Shown here: piece after piece, positions 6,255 through 10,381 of the stretch
Layout: each line of letters starts with the position of its first letter
Position numbering within the stretch: the first letter of the stretch is position 1
DNA from: Planctomycetaceae bacterium
GTDB taxonomy: Bacteria; Planctomycetota; Planctomycetia; Pirellulales; Thermoguttaceae
Length of the DNA stretch: 10,381 nt
Assembly (NCBI GenBank): GCA_031256755.1
Contig: JAIRPZ010000301.1
Span: 1-10,381 of the forward strand
Reading direction: 5' to 3'
Notes under the pieces: generated by a model
Databases searched by the model: none
What the model was told of the DNA's origin: nothing
Seen by the model: the letters and a program-made list of their open reading frames with translations, nothing else
Program-made: the position numbers and the translations under genes

Positions 6255-8009
6255 ATGAAAACACTTCCGTTAACGATCCTGTTTCCTGCCGCTTTTCTTT
6301 TTGCTGTTCCTGCCGCTTTTGCCTGCACCAATGTTCTCGTAACAAAAGGGGCATCTGCCGATGGTTCCGTGATGATCACCTACACAGCCGATTCCGCCGG
6401 TTCATGTCCCCGTTTGACCATTTTTCCCGCAGCCGAATATCCCGCCGATGCCGTTATTGATGTGCCGGAACTCAAAGACAAAGAGGGCAAAATCATTCGT
6501 GCCGCCGGTAAAATCAAACAAGTTGCCAAAACGTTCCAAGTTATCGGCACGACCGAAGGGGATTCGGGTTCCGACACCTCCGGCTGGAAAATGGGCTGCA
6601 TCAACGAACATCAGGTCGCGATGGCCGAAACCACTTTCGGCGGCAAGGAAGAACTGCACAATCCGGCAGGACTGGTCAACTATCCGATGCTGATCACGCT
6701 CGCTCTCCAAAGAGCAAAAACAGCAAGGGAAGCGATTGACGTAATGATCGGTCTTGCCGAAGAATACGGCTACAATGACGAAGGAGAAAGCATTTCCGTT
6801 GCCGACAAAAATGAAGCGTGGGTTTTTGAGATTGTCGGCACCGGTAAAAGCATCGCAACCGGAAACGGATCGCAAAACGGAAAACAGGCACGCGGCGGTG
6901 CGGTTTGGGTTGCCCGAAAAGTTCCTGACGGTGAAATTTCCGTTCATGCGAATCAGGCCCGCATCGGCGAAATTCCCGAAAAGCCGAATCGGGACGAATG
7001 TTTTTATTCCGGCAACATCCGATCGTTTGCCGCTGAAAAAGGGTGGTACGATCCGAAATCGGGACAAGAGTTCCGGTTTGACGAAATGTATGACGAAATT
7101 ACGCCGAAATCAAAACGGGTTTGCGCCAGCCGGGTTTGGAGCGTGCTTCGCCGTGCGGCACCGTCGCAGAATTTTTCACCGGATTATCATCGAGGCATTG
7201 CCGGTGCAAAACGGTATCCGTGGTCGATCAAGCCGGATAAAAAATTGACAACACGGGATGTGATCGCTTTGAAGCGGGATCACTTTGAAGGCACCGAATT
7301 CGATATGACGCAGGGCATTGATGCCGGTGAATACGGATTGCCGCGGCGGTGGAGACCGCTCTACTGGAAACTTGAAGAAGACAAAGATAACGAAAACGCA
7401 CAGGAATATTCGTGGGAGCGTCCGATTTCGACACAGCAAACCGGTTTTTCGATGGTCACGCAATCGCGGGCCAACCTGCCGGATGCGGTCGGCGGTGTGA
7501 TGTGGTACGGAGTCGATGACAACTATTTGAGTTGTTATTTTCCGGTCTATTGCGGCATTACCGATGTTCCGAAATCATTCACCATCGGGACGATCAAGGA
7601 ATTTTCGTGGGACAGTGCGTGGTGGATTTTTAATTTAACGGCGAATTATGCCAATTTGAAGTACGCCCGCATTGCGCCGGAAATTATTGCGGTTCAAAAA
7701 GAACTGGAAGATAAATTCTTTTCGCTGCAAAAATCAGTCGAACAGACGGCAGCGGCACTGCTGCAAACAGATGCAGAACAAGCGAAACGTTATTTAACCG
7801 ATTACACGGTAACGCAGGGAGAAATGGTGACTGCCCGCTGGAAACAGTTGGCGGTGCATATTTTTACGAAGTTTAACGACGGCTACATTCGCGGGACGGA
7901 CGGCAAATATCCCAAAGAAGGCGATCCGTATCCTGATCCTTGGCTCCGCCGGGTGCTGAAAGAAAAACCGGAACAGTTCAAGTTGCCGAAACCGGACACC
8001 GGAAAATGA
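6255..8009 (+). CDS. Secreted C69-family dipeptidase
   Basis: This 584-residue exported peptidase belongs to the C69 (PepD-like) branch of the N-terminal nucleophile hydrolases and probably cleaves dipeptides outside the cytoplasm. A signal peptide spans residues 1-23 and ends AFA; the next residue, C24 in CTNVLVTKGASADGSVMITY, is the family nucleophile. Signal peptidase I cleavage would therefore expose the catalytic Cys directly as the new N-terminus. AFAC does not fit a lipobox. Other family blocks are MGCINEHQVAMAETTFGG (113-130), NEAWVFEIVG (186-195), VHANQARIGEI (230-240), ERPISTQQTGFSMVTQSRANLPDAVGGVMW (in 388-417) and YFPVYCG (428-434). The length is close to secreted relatives. It has its own promoter and appears to be a single-gene unit. 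Exact peptide preference cannot be read from sequence. Confidence 0.88.
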   Translation: MKTLPLTILFPAAFLFAVPAAFACTNVLVTKGASADGSVMITYTADSAGSCPRLTIFPAAEYPADAVIDVPELKDKEGKIIRAAGKIKQVAKTFQVIGTTEGDSGSDTSGWKMGCINEHQVAMAETTFGGKEELHNPAGLVNYPMLITLALQRAKTAREAIDVMIGLAEEYGYNDEGESISVADKNEAWVFEIVGTGKSIATGNGSQNGKQARGGAVWVARKVPDGEISVHANQARIGEIPEKPNRDECFYSGNIRSFAAEKGWYDPKSGQEFRFDEMYDEITPKSKRVCASRVWSVLRRAAPSQNFSPDYHRGIAGAKRYPWSIKPDKKLTTRDVIALKRDHFEGTEFDMTQGIDAGEYGLPRRWRPLYWKLEEDKDNENAQEYSWERPISTQQTGFSMVTQSRANLPDAVGGVMWYGVDDNYLSCYFPVYCGITDVPKSFTIGTIKEFSWDSAWWIFNLTANYANLKYARIAPEIIAVQKELEDKFFSLQKSVEQTAAALLQTDAEQAKRYLTDYTVTQGEMVTARWKQLAVHIFTKFNDGYIRGTDGKYPKEGDPYPDPWLRRVLKEKPEQFKLPKPDTGK

Positions 8010-8011
8010 TG

Positions 8012-8039
8012 TTTGACAATGACGTTTGACGTTGTCAAA
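8012..8039. promoter_or_regulatory. Candidate operator: three TTTGAC half-sites before the hlyD-like gene
   Basis: TTTGAC occurs at 8012-8017 and 8025-8030 in direct orientation, and as its complement GTCAAA at 8034-8039. Sites two and three form a perfect inverted pair around GTT. TTTGACAA (8012-8019) and TTGTCAAA (8032-8039) form a second perfect 8-base inverted pair. The right part overlaps the -35 box at 8032-8037, as expected for a repressor site. It begins two bases after the dipeptidase stop, so it could also be a transcription-end hairpin, but no T-run follows. Confidence 0.45.
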
Positions 8040-8059
8040 GTCCACCCGTTTTGTACAAT
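8032..8059 (+). promoter_or_regulatory. Sigma-70-like promoter of the hlyD-like gene
   Basis: TTGTCA (8032-8037) and TACAAT (8054-8059), each five of six matches to consensus, are 16 bases apart. Transcription would start near 8066, giving a leader of about 45 bases before the ATG at 8111. No Shine-Dalgarno site is seen. Confidence 0.5.
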
Positions 8060-8110
8060 GAAGGCATCTTAACGCTGCCGTACTGAAATAACCGCCCGAA
8101 ACGAAACCGT

Positions 8111-9160
8111 ATGAAAATTTTCCTTTGCGTTTTACTGTTGCTTGCTCAAACAGGCGAGCCAACGCCGAAATCTGTTCCCGACCGGCTGCCGGCTGTACCG
8201 GTTGCCGCTCCGTCTGTAGGGACTCCGGCGGACGATGCGGCGGTAAAACCGGTTCTGCCCGTTTCGCCGAATCCGGCGGTCAATCCGTCCGGTGTGAAAC
8301 AACTCCGGCTGCAAAACGGTTTTCTGGAATTGCCGAAACGTAATCATGTCGTTTTAGCGGCGACCGAGCGGGCTGTCCTGATGTCGCTGAAAACAGAACA
8401 AAAAGAGGAATCCGGTCAGCCGGTGATGATTCCCGTTGCCGAAGGAATGAACGTGGTCAAAGGACAAGTCCTCGGCAATTTCGATGACCGCGAACTCCGC
8501 AGCACGCAGAAAATCAACGAATCACAGTTGGAAGTGGCGGTAGCCGAGAAGAATAAAAAAATCGAAATCGTCTATGCCGCACACGGAGTGATGGTCGCTC
8601 ACGCCGAATTGCAGATGATGCGGGATGCTAACCGGCAGCATGAAAAAACATTTTCCGAAATTGAAATCCGCAAAGCCGAATTGGCTTACGAACAGACAAA
8701 AGCCAATCTTGATTTGCAGAAATACACGATTGAGGAAGTGAAATCACGGGAAGTCACGGTTCGGGAAAATGAATTGGAACGGACAAAAGTGCTGATCGCT
8801 CTTCGGCAACTGATCTCCCCGATTGACGGCATGATTGTCAAAATCAATGCGGCTGAAGGAGAATGGCTGCGGGAAGGCGATCCCGTGCTGGAAATCGTCA
8901 ATCTGGATACGCTTTTGGTGCGGGGAAATGTCAGCATTAAAGAATATGAAATCAGCGACATGGACGGCAAAACCGCTTCTGTTCTTGTAACATTATCTAA
9001 CGGAAAACGGGAAACGTTTGAAGGAAAAGTTGTCTTCTGCAATCCGAAAGTCGAAGCCGGCAATTTCTTTCATATTTATATTGAGGTGCAGAACCGGCGG
9101 AACGGCAAGTTCTGGCTGCTTCAGCCGGGCAGAGGAGATGTGGAAATTATTATCCCGTAA
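8111..9160 (+). CDS. HlyD-type periplasmic adaptor (membrane fusion) protein
   Basis: The 349-residue protein has the plan of a membrane fusion/periplasmic adaptor, which links an inner-membrane pump to the outer membrane. A short signal peptide (about 1-13) leads into a Pro/Ala/Val-rich, low-complexity linker (17-60). The first half of the split lipoyl domain lies at about 105-130 (MIPVAEGMNVVKGQVLGNFDD). A charged helical hairpin, probably a coiled coil, spans about 130-230, and the second lipoyl half is at 233-262 (LISPIDGMIVKINAAEGEWLREGD). A beta-barrel-like region follows (268-349). The usual membrane-proximal domain is short. No RND, MFS or ABC pump gene is in the window, and the next gene runs the other way, so its partner is not known. 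The three-copy TTTGAC site upstream suggests specific control. Confidence 0.8.
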   Translation: MKIFLCVLLLLAQTGEPTPKSVPDRLPAVPVAAPSVGTPADDAAVKPVLPVSPNPAVNPSGVKQLRLQNGFLELPKRNHVVLAATERAVLMSLKTEQKEESGQPVMIPVAEGMNVVKGQVLGNFDDRELRSTQKINESQLEVAVAEKNKKIEIVYAAHGVMVAHAELQMMRDANRQHEKTFSEIEIRKAELAYEQTKANLDLQKYTIEEVKSREVTVRENELERTKVLIALRQLISPIDGMIVKINAAEGEWLREGDPVLEIVNLDTLLVRGNVSIKEYEISDMDGKTASVLVTLSNGKRETFEGKVVFCNPKVEAGNFFHIYIEVQNRRNGKFWLLQPGRGDVEIIIP

Positions 9161-9197
9161 TTGTCCGTTATCCGGTCATTGTCCGATAAATGTCTCA
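9161..9197. repeat. Imperfect 18-bp tandem repeat between convergent genes
   Basis: TTGTCCG occurs at 9161-9167 and 9179-9185, the first bases of two imperfect 18-base units that also share TA and TC positions. This 45-base gap separates the converging hlyD-like gene and the unknown secreted protein gene. No intrinsic terminator hairpin with a T-run is evident here. Confidence 0.25.
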
Positions 9198-9205
9198 TCA
9201 ATTCT

Positions 9206-9961
9206 TTATTTCTTTCCGGCAACCTGCTTTTGATATTCTTCAAAGGAGACCTGCGGAAATTTCTGTTTTAATTCGTTGATTTGTCCGATCTGTTTCCGTT
9301 CCGGTTCGCTGAACCGGCGGACGATTTTATGCGAACTTTCCGCCTTATCCGGCTTGGAAAATCCCTGCTTGCCTTTAGGATAAATGGCAACAGAAACACT
9401 GACCGGAAACTTTTTTTCCTCCCGCAAAAGCCGGTTGACGGTCAGGCGGGTTAGCACCGCAGATGAAAACGGATTGATCCGCAAATTCAAATAGCACATC
9501 CAGTCGCAGAAATCATAATACATTTCTGATGATTTATCGTGAAAAGGCACCGCAGTAATTTCATAATCAATCCACCGGGATTGCAGCACGATGCGTCCGG
9601 CAGCGGTATCCGATTCTGATGTGAAAACCGGATTGGCGGCAAAATAAGCAAAGGACTCTTTATCGGTTTTCGGATCGCCGGCAATTTTTTGCTGCATATC
9701 CGTTATTTTTTTCCGCATCTCGGCAGCATTGATTTGCGTCTGAATCCGCAGAGACGGATCAATCAGCGTAAAGATTTTTTTGTGGCTATCAAACTCGACA
9801 ATTTCGCCGTTATCTTCGATGATGCTGTAAAATTTTCCGTCAAGAAGCAGCGCGGTGCTTTTCACTCCCCGGACAACGTTGTCAATCCGGTATTCTTCCG
9901 CTGCCGCGGTTGCATAGACAGCCAGTACAAAAAAGCAAAACGCCGGTATTTTTCGGATCAT
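9206..9961 (-). CDS. Secreted protein of unknown function
   Basis: I do not recognise this 251-residue protein as a characterised family. It has a clear signal peptide (1-21, cut predicted after ATAAA). A small beta-rich part follows at about 30-75 (GVKSTALLLDGKFYSIIEDNG, then FTLIDPSLR), a helical stretch at 78-92, a second domain at about 122-195, and a basic, Lys/Gln-rich C-terminus. The pattern YYDFCDWMCYLNLRINP followed by RLTVNRLL (148-179) resembles, from memory, unnamed secreted planctomycete proteins; this is recollection and not a search. Cysteines beyond the signal peptide are C152 and C156. The promoter ends eight bases before the ATG, so the mRNA is probably leaderless. It follows the WD40 gene on the same strand but has its own promoter. 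The role may be envelope-related. Confidence 0.7.
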   Translation of the reverse strand: MIRKIPAFCFFVLAVYATAAAEEYRIDNVVRGVKSTALLLDGKFYSIIEDNGEIVEFDSHKKIFTLIDPSLRIQTQINAAEMRKKITDMQQKIAGDPKTDKESFAYFAANPVFTSESDTAAGRIVLQSRWIDYEITAVPFHDKSSEMYYDFCDWMCYLNLRINPFSSAVLTRLTVNRLLREEKKFPVSVSVAIYPKGKQGFSKPDKAESSHKIVRRFSEPERKQIGQINELKQKFPQVSFEEYQKQVAGKK

Positions 9962-9969
9962 CGTTCTTC

Positions 9970-9998
9970 ATCATACGCAGAAATGCCCGGATTGTCAA
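9970..9998 (-). promoter_or_regulatory. Sigma-70-like promoter giving a probable leaderless mRNA
   Basis: On the minus strand TTGACA (9998-9993, perfect) and TATGAT (9975-9970, five of six) are 17 bases apart. Only eight bases separate the -10 box from the ATG at 9961, so transcription should begin at or within about two bases of the start codon. GAAGAAC in between cannot serve as a ribosome binding site if it is not transcribed. Confidence 0.6.
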
Positions 9999-10032
9999 GA
10001 GGAAACACCGCACCGGCACAATCGTTAACAGA

Positions 10033-10381
10033 TCACTGCCGTTCCTGTCGCATTTGTAAATACGGATTCGGGTATTCCTGTATTGTTCCGTCAGCGGAAA
10101 GAACTGACCTGCCGTAAAGGGTGGGATCCGCAATCTGTTTCGGTAGTTTCAAATCGAAAAGCAATTTTTTATACGGCTGTTTTCCCTCGGTATGATCGGC
10201 AAATATTTTGTCGATGTTATTGGTGAGAATGAGGCTAGAGTGGTGTTGTTTGCCATTTTTATAAAGTCGGCTGACTTTTTTCCTGTTGCCGTGTCCCAAA
10301 TACGGACATTCACACAATAATTGCTATTCCATCGGCATCCTGCTAATCGGGTTCCGTCCGGTGAAAAAGCAAATCGGTACC
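10033..10381 (-). pseudogene. C-terminal end of a WD40-repeat protein with a frame change (5' partial)
   Basis: On the minus strand the first frame, from the window edge, reads a typical WD40 blade: YRFAFSPDGTRLAG, then VNVRIWDTATGKK. It continues as SADFIKMANN and reaches a stop near 10138. A second frame, one base back, continues naturally from GKK as VSRLYKNGKQHHSSLIL and runs 80 more residues through KKLLFDLKLPKQIADPT and LSADGTIQEYPNPYL to a TGA at 10033-10035. The second frame is closed upstream by a TAG at 10326-10324, so it cannot be a gene of its own with a natural start. The switch lies at a run of six A (10281-10276); seven A would restore one frame. This is either a one-base loss, a sequence error, or slippage. 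WD40 propellers are protein-binding scaffolds; the partner is unknown. Confidence 0.6.
10275..10281 (-). other. A-AAA-AAG slippery heptamer at the WD40 frame change
   Basis: Read in the WD40 frame, the codons GGA AAA AAG contain the heptamer A-AAA-AAG, the same as the known -1 frameshift site of E. coli dnaX. A -1 slip here joins TGKK to VSRLYK and restores the C-terminus. I see no strong downstream stem-loop and no well-spaced upstream Shine-Dalgarno element, so programmed shifting is possible but not favoured over a one-base deletion. Confidence 0.45.

Noticed and set aside
9882..10133. Minus-strand frame between the WD40 end and the secreted protein
   Set aside because: It overlaps the start of the secreted protein and its promoter, and shows no domain or ribosome site.
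10033..10317. Independent 94-residue gene from a TTG on the minus strand
   Set aside because: Its first codons are the out-of-frame shadow of the WD40 blade; only the part after the heptamer reads like protein, so it is better taken as the WD40 C-terminus after a frame change.
1..10381. DnaA-box clusters, CRISPR repeats, tRNA genes, integrase or transposase genes
   Set aside because: I looked on both strands because of the dnaA-like gene and the repeat, but found only scattered TTATCC matches inside genes and no such features.

Overview
The window looks like chromosomal DNA of a bacterium, most likely from the Planctomycetota/PVC group. This rests on recollection of the gene mix (NhaD-type antiporter with a His-rich loop, secreted C69 dipeptidase, lone ExbD, HdrB-type CCG protein, WD40 protein, secreted proteins of unknown function) and on the scarcity of Shine-Dalgarno sites; there is no rRNA or other phylogenetic marker. 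Base composition is moderate and CCGG/GCCG-rich, and the genes look alike in codon use, so I see no strong sign of recent transfer.

Layout. 3-326 (+) is the C-terminal end of a surface protein with an Ig-like repeat domain. 327-606 holds an imperfect MITE-like inverted repeat, a small GC-rich hairpin and a near-consensus promoter. 607-1683 (+) is a short, divergent DnaA-family ATPase. 1846-3561 (+) is an NhaD-type sodium/proton antiporter. 3707-4753 (+) is a GalT-family nucleotidyltransferase, overlapped by 11 bases by a small ExbD-like protein (4743-5171, +). 5289-6164 (+) is an HdrB-like CCG-domain iron-sulfur protein. 6255-8009 (+) is a secreted C69 dipeptidase. 8111-9160 (+) is a periplasmic HlyD-type adaptor. 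9206-9961 (-) is a secreted protein I do not recognise. 10033-10381 (-) is the frameshifted C-terminal end of a WD40-repeat protein that runs off the window.

The genes do not form one pathway. Apart from galT-exbD, most have their own upstream gap, and several gaps contain a sigma-70-like promoter with TTGAC-type and TATAAT-type hexamers 16-17 bases apart. The usual partners of ExbD (ExbB/TolQ), HdrB (HdrA/HdrC) and the HlyD adaptor (RND or ABC pump) are not here.

Most worth a second look: the DnaA-family protein keeps both Walker motifs but appears to have lost sensor I, the arginine finger and the sensor II arginine, and has a changed DNA-binding signature. The WD40 gene changes frame exactly at an A-AAA-AAG heptamer. 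The promoter of the unknown secreted protein predicts a leaderless mRNA. Three TTTGAC half-sites cover the -35 of the hlyD-like gene. I found no CRISPR array, defence island, integrase, transposase gene or tRNA, and no convincing new multi-gene system.
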